DNA of 64,000 bases from an uncultured Carboxylicivirga sp. (GTDB taxonomy: Bacteria; Bacteroidota; Bacteroidia; Bacteroidales; Marinilabiliaceae). Under the pieces are notes generated by a model. It made no database searches, had not been told where the DNA came from, and saw only the letters and a list, made by a program, of their open reading frames with translations. A program made the translations under genes and the position numbers. Of the stretch, positions 44,397 to 52,602 are shown in pieces; within the stretch, counting starts at the first letter, position 1; each line of letters starts with the position of its first letter. The stretch is taken from positions 4,650,001 through 4,714,000 of the forward strand of contig NZ_OY771430.1 of the NCBI RefSeq assembly GCF_963674565.1, read 5' to 3'.

Positions 44397-45713
44397 ATGA
44401 TATACGACAACGCACAAAAAGAAATTGCTATCAAAATAGCTGAATCTTCCAAGCTCTCAAATTGGAAAGACTGGAAATGGCAATTAAGACATTCTATCCG
44501 ATCACTTGAGAAATTTGAATATCTGACAGGTATAAAGTTCAGTGAAAAAGAGCGAATGGATCTTAACAGAACATTTGAAAAGTTCCCGCTTTCAATTACG
44601 CCTTATTATTTATCGCTGATTAATAAAAAGGATTACAGACACGATCCCGTATTTAAGCAGGCTTTTGGTAGTGTTGAAGAGTTAACAACTTTAAAATCTG
44701 AGTTGTCAGATCCTTTATCTGAGGATAAAGATAGTCCTGTAAGGGGGATAACCCATCGTTATCCCGATCGTGTTTTGTTTCATGTTAGCAATATTTGTTC
44801 AATGTATTGCAGGCATTGTACACGTAAGCGAAAAGTGGGAGATGTTGACTTTGTGCCTTCCAATGATGAACTGATGGAAGGTATTGAATATATCAAAAGA
44901 ACTCCACAGGTTAGGGATGTTTTACTTTCTGGAGGAGATCCGTTTATGTTACCTGACAGTAAAATAGATTGGTTGTTATCCGAAATTACTAAGATTCCCC
45001 ATGTTGAAATAGTTCGTATAGGAACCAGAATGCCTGTTGTTCTTCCTTATAGAATTACGGATGAACTAATTTCAATTCTTAAGAAATATCAGCCACTTTG
45101 GATTAATACCCATTTTAATCATCCCAATGAAATTACTACCTCATCAAAAGAGGCCTTAGCAAAACTTGCTGATGCAGGTTTTCCTCTGGGGAATCAATCT
45201 GTTTTGTTAGCAGATGTTAATGATTGTCCGAGGATAATGAAGACTCTATTACACAAATTGGTTCAAAACAGGGTTCGCCCATATTATTTATATCAATGTG
45301 ATTTGTCTGAAGGCCTTTCTCATTTCCGCACACCAATCGGTAAAGGAATTGAAATAATGGAAAGTTTGATAGGACATACAAGTGGATTTGCCCGTCCTAC
45401 CTATGTGATTGATGCACCAGGAGGAGGAGGAAAGATTCCTGCCATGCCTAACTATATAATTTCATGGTCGACGAATAAAGTAGTGTTGCGAAATTATGAA
45501 GGAGTGATAACAACATACAAAGAGCCGGATAGCTATGAGCCAAAATTATGTGACAGAAATTGTGAAGAGTGTGACCTGGAACTAGAAGTAAATGTTAATA
45601 ATGAAGAACTGGAAGCTGTTGGAATTGAAAAGCTTCTGTCTGACAATGATGATACAATATCTTTAATACCTGAAAATAATGAGCGTTTTCAAAGAAGAGA
45701 TGATAATGCATGA
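44397..45713 (+). CDS. ablA: L-lysine 2,3-aminomutase (KamA family)
   Basis: 438 residues. Radical SAM cluster cysteines are C134, C138 and C141 in CSMYCRHCTRK. LLSGGDPF binds SAM. Substrate Asp residues of known lysine mutases are retained in YQCDLSEGLSHFRTP and VIDAPGGGGKIP. C-terminal metal cysteines follow in LCDRNCEECDL. It converts L-lysine to beta-lysine using PLP and SAM. The next gene is the beta-lysine acetyltransferase, so the product is the osmolyte N-epsilon-acetyl-beta-lysine. Confidence 0.93.
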   Translation: MIYDNAQKEIAIKIAESSKLSNWKDWKWQLRHSIRSLEKFEYLTGIKFSEKERMDLNRTFEKFPLSITPYYLSLINKKDYRHDPVFKQAFGSVEELTTLKSELSDPLSEDKDSPVRGITHRYPDRVLFHVSNICSMYCRHCTRKRKVGDVDFVPSNDELMEGIEYIKRTPQVRDVLLSGGDPFMLPDSKIDWLLSEITKIPHVEIVRIGTRMPVVLPYRITDELISILKKYQPLWINTHFNHPNEITTSSKEALAKLADAGFPLGNQSVLLADVNDCPRIMKTLLHKLVQNRVRPYYLYQCDLSEGLSHFRTPIGKGIEIMESLIGHTSGFARPTYVIDAPGGGGKIPAMPNYIISWSTNKVVLRNYEGVITTYKEPDSYEPKLCDRNCEECDLELEVNVNNEELEAVGIEKLLSDNDDTISLIPENNERFQRRDDNA

Positions 45714-46545
45714 TGTTGCGGAAACCATTGGAAATAGATCACTTATTCAACATGGTAAACACAACAATCGCATTTATTTAATGAAATTAGATATACAGGA
45801 AGCTGAATTGGTTATTAATCAGCTTTCTTCTATTGCCCGGCAGAATGGGTATACGAAAATATTCTGCAAAATTCCCAAGAAGGTTGCCCCATTGTTTATT
45901 GCCGACGGGTATATATTGGAAGGGCAGATTCCTCATTTTTATGAAGGTGATCATGATGCTTGTTTTATGGCTAAATTTTTGAGTTCTGACCGTCTTCTTC
46001 ATATTGAAAAAGATCAGTTAGGCATATTAAGTTCTTTACTTCAGGACGAAACGCAATCAAAATTGATTTATGATAGTAGTGAGTCGGGTTATGAAGTAAG
46101 GCGATTAAATGAGGCGGATGTTGACGAAATGGTATCAATATATAAGGAAGTGTTTGAAACATATCCTTTTCCTATTCATGATGCAGATTATATTAAGCAA
46201 ACAATGCATGAGAATGTCAAATATTTCGGTGCTTTTAAGAATGGGGTAATTGGGGCGTTAGCTTCTGCGGAGATTGATTTCAAAGGTAAAAATGCTGAAA
46301 TGACTGACTTCGCAACCAGTGCTGTTCATCGTGGTAATGGCCTATCAGGTATTTTACTAAAAGCGATGGAGAAAGAGATGAAGGAGCAGGGAATCTATAC
46401 TTTATATACCATAGCCAGACTTAATTCTGTGCCAATGAATAAAACTTTTCTAAGAGCTGGATACCGTTATTCAGGTACCTTGATTAAGAACACGAATATT
46501 GCTGGCACCATCGAAAGTATGAACGTTTATTTTAAACACATATAA
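45700..46545 (+). CDS. ablB: Beta-lysine N-acetyltransferase
   Basis: 281 residues from the ATG at 45700; 45706 and 45679 are alternatives, all inside the ablA 3' end, so the two genes overlap. The opening IGNRSLIQHGKHNNRIYLMKLD fits the AblB family (TIGR03827). The C-terminal GNAT domain (about 145-280) has VRRLNEADVDEMVSIYKEVF and the acetyl-CoA loop HRGNGLSGILLKAMEKEM. It acetylates the epsilon-amine of beta-lysine. Direct overlap with ablA supports one salt-adaptation operon. Confidence 0.9.
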   Translation: MIMHDVAETIGNRSLIQHGKHNNRIYLMKLDIQEAELVINQLSSIARQNGYTKIFCKIPKKVAPLFIADGYILEGQIPHFYEGDHDACFMAKFLSSDRLLHIEKDQLGILSSLLQDETQSKLIYDSSESGYEVRRLNEADVDEMVSIYKEVFETYPFPIHDADYIKQTMHENVKYFGAFKNGVIGALASAEIDFKGKNAEMTDFATSAVHRGNGLSGILLKAMEKEMKEQGIYTLYTIARLNSVPMNKTFLRAGYRYSGTLIKNTNIAGTIESMNVYFKHI

Positions 46546-46546
46546 T

Positions 46547-46765
46547 ATGTCAAAAAACTTATGTCCCAATTCAAAAAGCTGTCCTGTTTTTGCTGGTAAA
46601 GTAGACACTGGAACTATACCGCTGGCACTTTATCGCAATGTTTTTTGTTACAGGGGAGTAAATGGTTGGGGCAACTGTAAATCATATACTACTAATCAAA
46701 AAGACTTAAAAGAAGTAAATGACAGAAAAGAGAAACTTAAAACTATCGACAATCCCGGAGGATGA
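46547..46765 (+). CDS. Small Cys-rich protein of unknown function
   Basis: 72 residues starting one base after the ablB stop. Four cysteines (C6, C12, C34, C44; pattern C-x5-C-x21-C-x9-C) and conserved-looking LCPNSKSCPVFAGK and YRNVFCYRGVNGWGNCKSY could bind zinc or an Fe-S cluster. No signal peptide. Its 3' end overlaps the next small gene by 47 bases. I know of no named family. Confidence 0.7.
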   Translation: MSKNLCPNSKSCPVFAGKVDTGTIPLALYRNVFCYRGVNGWGNCKSYTTNQKDLKEVNDRKEKLKTIDNPGG

Positions 46766-46946
46766 AAAAGAAATATTAAAATTTCTTCAAAAGAAAGGAA
46801 GCGTTCTGTACGGTAATATTTTTAAAGATCTAAAAATTCCACCAACAAAGGGCTCAGAGATAATCTTATCACTGACGTATAAAGGTTATATCAAAAATGT
46901 AGGAAGGTCATCATACTATGAATTAAATGTTGAGCTTGAACATTAA
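46719..46946 (+). CDS. Small winged-helix-like protein
   Basis: 75 residues. EKEILKFLQKKGSVLYGNIFKDLKIPPTKGSEIILSLTYKGYIKNVGRSSYYEL has the helix-helix-turn-helix-wing order of small MarR/ArsR-type domains. It overlaps the Cys-rich ORF by 47 bases in another frame; both starts are plausible and both frames look protein-like. DNA binding is inferred only from this pattern. Confidence 0.6.
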   Translation: MTEKRNLKLSTIPEDEKEILKFLQKKGSVLYGNIFKDLKIPPTKGSEIILSLTYKGYIKNVGRSSYYELNVELEH

Positions 46947-46964
46947 CTAATCAATAAATAAAGA

Positions 46965-47579
46965 ATGGAGCAAATAATCAAATCTGTTACCATGTTGTTG
47001 GTTTTGCTTAATCCTTTCCTGATTATTGTTTACCTGATAGATATTGTCAAAAAGAAATCGAAAGCAATTTTTACAAAGGTGATGATCAGAGCTTCGTTAA
47101 TTAGTTCTGTTGTGTTTTGTTCCTTTGCATTGTTGGGTGACACTATCTTTGACTCGGTATTTAATGCCAGTTTTGCTTCTTTTCAAATTTTCGGTGGAGT
47201 CGTTTTTCTATTAACGGGGATACAATTTGTATTTAAAGGAAGTGCTTCCATTGAGACGTTGAGAGGTGAATCTAAATATGTGGCCGGTGCGATTGCTATG
47301 CCAATATTTATTGGGCCCGGAACAATTAGTTACAGTGTGTTTATTGGCGAACGTCTTGATAAAATTCAGGCAATAATAGCTATTGTGGTGGCAATTGCTC
47401 TTTGTACATCTATCATTCTTATATTAAAGCATATTCACGACAAAATACAGCAACAAAAAGAGGAGCTCATTGAACAATACATTGATATTGCCGGACGTGT
47501 TATTGCTCTTCTTATCGGTACTGTTTCCATTGAATTAATAATGAATGGATTGGGGTATTGGGCAAAAATTATTAGCTAA
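46965..47579 (+). CDS. MarC-family integral membrane protein
   Basis: 204 residues with six predicted membrane helices: SVTMLLVLLNPFLIIVYLIDIV, SLISSVVFCSFALLG, FQIFGGVVFLLTGIQFV, AIAMPIFIGPGTISYSVFIG, AIIAIVVAIALCTSIILIL and VIALLIGTVSIELIMNGL. The GPGTI motif is typical of MarC/SnatA. The transport role of the family is unclear. It ends on the base before the symporter start, so they are coupled. Confidence 0.9.
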   Translation: MEQIIKSVTMLLVLLNPFLIIVYLIDIVKKKSKAIFTKVMIRASLISSVVFCSFALLGDTIFDSVFNASFASFQIFGGVVFLLTGIQFVFKGSASIETLRGESKYVAGAIAMPIFIGPGTISYSVFIGERLDKIQAIIAIVVAIALCTSIILILKHIHDKIQQQKEELIEQYIDIAGRVIALLIGTVSIELIMNGLGYWAKIIS

Positions 47580-48995
47580 ATGCATATAGTAGATATTCTC
47601 ATTTTTTGTTCCTATCTGATTGTAATGCTCGGGGTAGGTTTTTATTTCATGCGAAAAAATAACTCTACAGATGATTATTATGTTGGAGGGCGCAAACTAA
47701 GTAGCATGCATATTGGTCTGTCTGTTGTTGCAACAGACGTCGGTGGAGGATTTTCAATAGGACTTGGAGGATTGGGTTTTACAATGGGTTTATCGGGGAG
47801 CTGGTTGTTGTTTACTGGCTTGTTGGGTGCCTGGTTGAGTGGTGTGCTATTGATCCCAAAAGTTTCGGATCTGGCGAGAGAGAAAGGTTTTTTGTCTTTC
47901 CCTCAATACCTCGAGCATGTGTTTGATAAACGAGTAGCACTTTTAGCCGGATTAATTTCTGCTATTGGATATATTGGTTTTACCAGTTCGCAAATTCTTG
48001 CTGGTGCCAAATTGGCTTCATCAACTTTTCCGGCTCTTTCTATTACCCAGGCTTTATTGATAATGGGTACTGTGGCAGTAGTTTATACAGTTCTGGGGGG
48101 ATTAAAGGCAGTAATTTATACCGATACTATTCAGTGGATTGTGTTAATGGGGGGATTAATCTTGGTTGGTCTTCCCTTTGCCTACATAAAGATTGGAGGC
48201 ATTGAAGCCATCCGGGAAACCCTGGATCCTTCGTTTTTGAGTTTACAGACGATAAGTTGGCAAAAAGTTGTGAACTGGATGTTTACCATCATTCCTATCT
48301 GGTTTATCGGCATGACACTTTATCAACGTATTTATGCTGCTAAAGATACCAAAACAGCTCAACGTGGATGGTTTATTGCTGGACTGTTCGAATATCCCAT
48401 CATGGCTTTTATTGGTGTAATACTCGGAATGTTTGCGCGAGTAGCTATGGAAAATAATCAGTTACCTGGTTATGCCTTAGACAGTCTGGATGCGGAAATG
48501 GGTCTGCCTGTCTTACTTAAAACTATTCTGCCTGTCGGTTTTCTGGGTGTTGTTTTATCTGCCTATTTCTCAGCAATAATGTCAACAGCTGATAGCTGTT
48601 TAATGGCTGCGTCAGGTAATATATTAACCGATGTTCTGAAAAAACACAGAGCAAAAAAGAGTCTCCTGTATTCACAAATACTTACCTTAATTATTGGTGT
48701 GATAGCTCTTCTGCTGGCAGTTAAAATGACTAGTGTGCTGGATCTGATGCTACATTCATACTCTTTTATGGTGTCAGGTATGATTGTTCCGGTGTTGGCA
48801 GCCTTGTTCACTAAACAAACCAGTTCCATTGCTGCCTTAACTTCTATGATCACAGGAGGTACAACTACATTGCTGCTCATCCTTTCCGGCCTCCAATTAC
48901 CAATGGGACTTGATGCTAATATTTATGGAATAGCTACTGCTTTATTTGTTTATATTCTGGTGGTTAAAGCCTCCGGGAAGCTTGCATATAAATAG
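47580..48995 (+). CDS. Sodium:solute symporter (SSS family)
   Basis: 471 residues with about 13 membrane helices. SSS motifs: YYVGGRKLSSMHIGLSVVATDVGGGFSIGLGGLG near the N-terminus, AVVYTVLGGLKAVIYTDTIQWIV, and SAYFSAIMSTADSCLMAASGNILTDVL. It uses the sodium gradient to take up an organic solute such as an amino acid, sugar or osmolyte; the exact substrate is unknown. It starts directly after the MarC stop codon and follows the osmolyte genes, which fits salt adaptation. Confidence 0.93.
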   Translation: MHIVDILIFCSYLIVMLGVGFYFMRKNNSTDDYYVGGRKLSSMHIGLSVVATDVGGGFSIGLGGLGFTMGLSGSWLLFTGLLGAWLSGVLLIPKVSDLAREKGFLSFPQYLEHVFDKRVALLAGLISAIGYIGFTSSQILAGAKLASSTFPALSITQALLIMGTVAVVYTVLGGLKAVIYTDTIQWIVLMGGLILVGLPFAYIKIGGIEAIRETLDPSFLSLQTISWQKVVNWMFTIIPIWFIGMTLYQRIYAAKDTKTAQRGWFIAGLFEYPIMAFIGVILGMFARVAMENNQLPGYALDSLDAEMGLPVLLKTILPVGFLGVVLSAYFSAIMSTADSCLMAASGNILTDVLKKHRAKKSLLYSQILTLIIGVIALLLAVKMTSVLDLMLHSYSFMVSGMIVPVLAALFTKQTSSIAALTSMITGGTTTLLLILSGLQLPMGLDANIYGIATALFVYILVVKASGKLAYK

Positions 48996-49091
48996 AATTG
49001 TGTTGGAATTTACAAGGTGGAAAAGTGTTGAATAATTAACGAATACAGAGTAAGTCTAATAACCATGTATTTATTACTATAGATGGTAAAA

Positions 49092-49099
49092 TAATTTTG
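49092..49099 (+). promoter_or_regulatory. Putative -7 element of the threonylcarbamoyl-AMP synthase gene
   Basis: TAATTTTG ends 42 bases before the ATG at 49142. The in-frame TTG-like start at 49097 would overlap it, which argues for the downstream ATG. Confidence 0.5.
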
Positions 49100-49141
49100 C
49101 TTTCTTCTTATCTTGCAGCCTCAATCATTAGTAAGTTGATT

Positions 49142-49705
49142 ATGCACGACGATTTAAAAAAGGCTCTTGAAGTTTTACGCAACGGGGGTATACTATTATA
49201 TCCTACGGATACCATTTGGGGTATTGGATGTGATGCTACCAACGCTGAAGCTGTAAAACGAATTTATGAATTGAAGCAACGAGCCGACTCTAAAAGTATG
49301 TTGGTATTACTTGATAATACTGCCAAGCTGGCCTCGTATGTGAATGATATTCCGGAAGTAGCCTATGATATGGCAGAGTTAACCAATAAGCCATTGACTA
49401 TTATTTATGATGACGCCAAAAATCTTGCTCCAAACCTGATAGCAGATGATGGTAGTATTGGTATTCGTATTACAGAAGAAGAGTTTTCAAAAGAGTTGTG
49501 CGCCCGTTTTAAAAAGCCTATTGTCAGTACTTCGGCAAATGTTAGTGGAGAGCCTTCACCACAAAACTTTAGCCAGATAAGTGATGTAATTAAAAAAGGT
49601 GTTGATTTTATTGTTGAATACCGTCAGAATGAAACAAGTAATCCGGCTCCTTCCAGTATTGTTAAGCTCGGAAAAGGCGGAGAGATAAAGATTATCAGGG
49701 AATGA
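49142..49705 (+). CDS. Threonylcarbamoyl-AMP synthase (TsaC/Sua5 family)
   Basis: 187 residues from the ATG at 49142 (MHDDLKKALEVLRNGG). Family motifs: ILLYPTDTIWGIGCDATN, IYELKQRADSKSMLVLL (with the KxR substrate motif), NKPLTIIYDDA, IGIRITEEEF, IVSTSANVSGEPSPQNF. It builds threonylcarbamoyl-adenylate from threonine, bicarbonate and ATP for the t6A modification of tRNA. The short form without the Sua5 C-terminal domain is the TsaC type. Confidence 0.92.
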   Translation: MHDDLKKALEVLRNGGILLYPTDTIWGIGCDATNAEAVKRIYELKQRADSKSMLVLLDNTAKLASYVNDIPEVAYDMAELTNKPLTIIYDDAKNLAPNLIADDGSIGIRITEEEFSKELCARFKKPIVSTSANVSGEPSPQNFSQISDVIKKGVDFIVEYRQNETSNPAPSSIVKLGKGGEIKIIRE

Positions 49706-49771
49706 TAAAGCTTCGGATACTAGCAGTTGGTTTTTACTCATAATTTAGTAAGATATAATATTAATGTAAAA

Positions 49772-49799
49772 AGCTATTGGCTATCAGTTAGTAGCTAAC
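49772..49799 (+). repeat. Tandem heptad tract, AGCTATT type
   Basis: Units AGCTATT, GGCTATC, AGTTAGT, AGCTAAC in 7-base register in the 104-base gap before the thioesterase gene. Similar to the tract at 35459. Confidence 0.65.
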
Positions 49800-49809
49800 A
49801 GATTTAAAG

Positions 49810-50232
49810 ATGCAAGAAATAACATTTCATCATAACACCTCGGTTCAAATTCGTTTTAACGATATTGATTCATTCGGACATGTCAACAATGCTACTATTC
49901 AGGAGTATTTCGATTTAGGTCGTATGCACTATATTCATGATGTTTTTGGAGATGACTTTTTTAAAAGAACACAGGCTTTAATCATTGCATCTATCCATAC
50001 CGACTTTATTATTCCGGTATTTTTAAAAGATCAGATTGAAGTTAAAACGGCCATTGTAAAAATAGGCACCAAGAGTCTGAATATGGAACAACATGTTATC
50101 GATGTCAAAACACAGGAAACCAAGGTGGTGTGCAAATCAGTGATGGTTGCCTTTGATACTAAAATGCATCAGGCCATAGAGATTTTATCTGAGTGGCGTC
50201 AGAAAATTGGTGAGGCGGAGAAATGGTCTTAA
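49810..50232 (+). CDS. Acyl-CoA thioesterase, hot-dog fold (YbgC/FadM-like)
   Basis: 140 residues of a single hot-dog domain: VQIRFNDIDSFGHVNNATIQEYFDLGRMHYI carries the catalytic Asp and the H-V-N-N motif of 4-hydroxybenzoyl-CoA-type thioesterases, followed by FLKDQIEVKTAIVKIGTKSLNMEQHV. It hydrolyses an acyl-CoA thioester; the natural substrate is unknown. It is the plus-strand partner of the convergent rimM gene, with an octad repeat between them. Confidence 0.9.
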   Translation: MQEITFHHNTSVQIRFNDIDSFGHVNNATIQEYFDLGRMHYIHDVFGDDFFKRTQALIIASIHTDFIIPVFLKDQIEVKTAIVKIGTKSLNMEQHVIDVKTQETKVVCKSVMVAFDTKMHQAIEILSEWRQKIGEAEKWS

Positions 50233-50233
50233 G

Positions 50234-50265
50234 TTGTTTAATTGTTGAGTTGTTAATTTGTTGAG
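50234..50265 (+). repeat. Tandem octad tract, TTGTTNAN type
   Basis: Four 8-base units TTGTTTAA, TTGTTGAG, TTGTTAAT, TTGTTGAG directly after the thioesterase stop codon. The next 32 bases keep the same 8-base phasing with weaker similarity. Confidence 0.7.
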
Positions 50266-50300
50266 TCGACGATTGAACAGTTCTACAATTCAGCATTCAG

Positions 50301-50828
50301 CTAATCAAGATCAATCAATCCTTCGGGTAATTCAAAAATAATAACTTCATTTTCGTCGTCGATATTCACAATGAAATCTTCTACGATGGGGACAAGTATT
50401 TCGCGGCCTTCAAATTCGATTTCGAACAATGGGTTTTTAGAGATGTCTTTTATGGCAACAATCTTACCCAGTGGACCAATGCCAATAGCCTGAACAGAAT
50501 AACCCACTAATTGATATGCTGAGAATGCTTCATCATCAGCGGTTTCATCAACAGTGCCTTTTTTTACATATACCCGCCCGTCAATCAGGCGCTCAATCTC
50601 CGATTCTTCTTTAGCCAATTCCAGTTTAACCAGTACATCGGTCTTGTTTTTTTCTCGGGCTTCTTCCAGGAAAAAGGGTACCAGACCACCATCTAACTCA
50701 ATAAACAAAAACTCGGTATCTAAATGGTCAATGTTGAATTCATCAAATAAGCGAACTACCAATTCACCTTTTATACCGTGTGTTTTTACAATGATACCAA
50801 TTTGTCTACACTCGTGCTTATCAATCAT
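50301..50828 (-). CDS. rimM: 16S rRNA processing protein RimM
   Basis: 175 residues from the ATG at 50828 (MIDKHECRQIG). N-terminal RimM beta-barrel: IGIIVKTHGIKGELVVRLFDEF, then a PRC-type C-terminal domain with YQLVGYSVQAIG and PLFEIEFEGREILVPIVEDFIVNID. It assists maturation of the 30S head with ribosomal protein S19. It is convergent with the thioesterase. Confidence 0.93.
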   Translation of the reverse strand: MIDKHECRQIGIIVKTHGIKGELVVRLFDEFNIDHLDTEFLFIELDGGLVPFFLEEAREKNKTDVLVKLELAKEESEIERLIDGRVYVKKGTVDETADDEAFSAYQLVGYSVQAIGIGPLGKIVAIKDISKNPLFEIEFEGREILVPIVEDFIVNIDDENEVIIFELPEGLIDLD

Positions 50829-50845
50829 CTTTATTGAGTTTTTTG

Positions 50846-50873
50846 CAAAAGTAAGTATTCTCAATCATATCAA
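50846..50873 (-). promoter_or_regulatory. Promoter of rimM
   Basis: On the minus strand TTG (50873-50871), 17 bases, then TACTTTTG (50853-50846), 17 bases before the ATG. The spacing is two bases shorter than consensus. It rules out an upstream in-frame start for RimM. Confidence 0.55.
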
Positions 50874-50918
50874 TATGGTTTAAACTTAATTTCTCAATAA
50901 TGAAAGACCGCAGGAATC

Positions 50919-51018
50919 AGTCCGAAGTCCCATATCAATAATCCAAGCCTTCTATCTATAGTCTTCTAAAAGAGTCTTGATAGGCTAAAATACTCCTGTC
51001 TTCTGCCTTCTGCCTGAA
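50919..51018 (+). repeat. Degenerate heptad-repeat stretch before mpl
   Basis: Pairs or triplets in 7-base register: AGTCCGA, AGTCCCA (50919-50932); GCCTTCT, ATCTATA, GTCTTCT (50947-50967); GTCTTCT, GCCTTCT, GCCTGAA (50998-51018). It fills most of the gap between the divergent rimM and mpl genes. Confidence 0.6.
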
Positions 51019-51064
51019 AAACTATTACTACTTTTAGCTGTTCAAAAAATCAAAAAAAACTGAT

Positions 51065-52420
51065 ATGAGGGTTCATTTTATTGCCATTGGTGGAAGTGCT
51101 ATGCATAATTTGGCTATTGCCTTGCATCTGAAAGGTTTTACTGTTACTGGTTCGGATGATGAGGTTTTTGAACCTTCCAAATCACGATTGGCAACTCATG
51201 GCTTATTACCTAAAAAAGAAGGTTGGGATGAAGCCAATATCAATAAAGAATTGGATGCCATCATTCTTGGTATGCATGCCCGAAAAGATAATCCAGAACT
51301 ATTGAAAGCTCAAAAGATGGGATTAAAGATTTTCTCTTATCCTGAATATCTGTATGAGCAGACCAAAGATAAAACCCGTGTTGTTATTGGTGGAAGTCAT
51401 GGTAAAACAACAACGACTGCCATGGTAATGCATGTTTTGAAGACTCTGGGCAAAGATTTTGATTACATGGTAGGAGCACAGCTCGATGGATTTGATACCA
51501 TGGTTCGACTCACAAAAGAAGCTCCGATTGCAGTGTTTGAAGGAGATGAATATTTGTCGTCGCCTATTGATCTGACTCCTAAATTTCATTGGTATAAACC
51601 ACAGATCGCTATGCTGACGGGCATTGCCTGGGATCATATGAATGTTTTTCCAACCTGGGAGAATTACATTAGTCAGTTTACCATTTTTGCAGACAGCATG
51701 CCCGATAAGTCCGCCCTTATTTATTTTGATGGTGATGAAGAATTGGTTAAGCTGGCCAATGAGCAAAAAGATATGTTGGAGGTTCATGCTTATTCCACCT
51801 TACCCTACGAAAACAAAATGGGTCAGGTGGTTGTGAACTGGGAAGGTAAAGAATATCCAATGGCAGTGTTTGGCGATCACAATCTTCAGAATATGAATGG
51901 TGCCCGCATGGTTTGTAATAAGATTGGCATTTCGGATGATGAGTTTCTGACAGCCATTGGTACCTTTAAAGGGGCTGCTAAGCGACTTCAATTATTAGAA
52001 AAGAATGAGTATACTAATATCTATCTCGATTTTGCACATTCTCCATCTAAACTAAAGGCAACCACTAATGCCATGAAACAGCAGTTTGCTGACCGCAGGT
52101 TAATAGCCGTAATGGAATTACACACCTTTAGTAGTTTGAATAAAAACTTTTTGCCACAGTATAAACATACGATGCAAATGGCAGATCAAGCCATTGTATT
52201 CTATAATCCAGAAGTGTTAAAACACAAAAGATTGCCTGATATTACAAAGCTGGAAGTAAGTGATGCTTTTGATCAGGAAGGCTTATTGGTTATGACTGAA
52301 TCGGACGAACTTGTCAATTGGTTAAAGAAACAGGATCTGAAAAATTCAAATTTATTAATCATGACATCCGGTAATTTCTCAGGTGTTGATTTAAAAGCTC
52401 TGGCTGCTGAATTGATTTAA
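51065..52420 (+). CDS. mpl: Mur ligase, Mpl-type peptidoglycan recycling ligase
   Basis: 451 residues. MRVHFIAIGGSAMHNLAIALHLKGFTVTGSDD opens the Mur N-terminal domain; the ATP loop GGSHGKTTTTAM is at about 115-126; YLDFAHSPSKLKATTNAMK starts the C-terminal domain. The shorter-than-MurC N-terminal part and the FEGDEYLSSPIDLTPKF block fit Mpl, which attaches L-Ala-gamma-D-Glu-meso-DAP to UDP-MurNAc during cell-wall recycling. MurC itself cannot be fully excluded. Confidence 0.88.
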   Translation: MRVHFIAIGGSAMHNLAIALHLKGFTVTGSDDEVFEPSKSRLATHGLLPKKEGWDEANINKELDAIILGMHARKDNPELLKAQKMGLKIFSYPEYLYEQTKDKTRVVIGGSHGKTTTTAMVMHVLKTLGKDFDYMVGAQLDGFDTMVRLTKEAPIAVFEGDEYLSSPIDLTPKFHWYKPQIAMLTGIAWDHMNVFPTWENYISQFTIFADSMPDKSALIYFDGDEELVKLANEQKDMLEVHAYSTLPYENKMGQVVVNWEGKEYPMAVFGDHNLQNMNGARMVCNKIGISDDEFLTAIGTFKGAAKRLQLLEKNEYTNIYLDFAHSPSKLKATTNAMKQQFADRRLIAVMELHTFSSLNKNFLPQYKHTMQMADQAIVFYNPEVLKHKRLPDITKLEVSDAFDQEGLLVMTESDELVNWLKKQDLKNSNLLIMTSGNFSGVDLKALAAELI

Positions 52421-52465
52421 TACCGTATTTGCTGATTTGTTTAGTTTTTAAACTGTGGATGACTA

Positions 52466-52497
52466 ACTAAACAATTCAACAAATCTTCGATTCTACA
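52466..52497 (+). repeat. Tandem octad tract after mpl
   Basis: Units ACTAAACA, ATTCAACA, AATCTTCG, ATTCTACA in 8-base register between mpl and the DUF4097 gene. Confidence 0.55.
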
Positions 52498-52602
52498 AAA
52501 AAAAGTAATTAAGCTTGTAACTTCTTATTATGTCAAGGCGTCCTATTTATCGTAGTCATAAAGCTGCGCAATAGATAGATTATTAATTAAATACCCCTTG
52601 AA

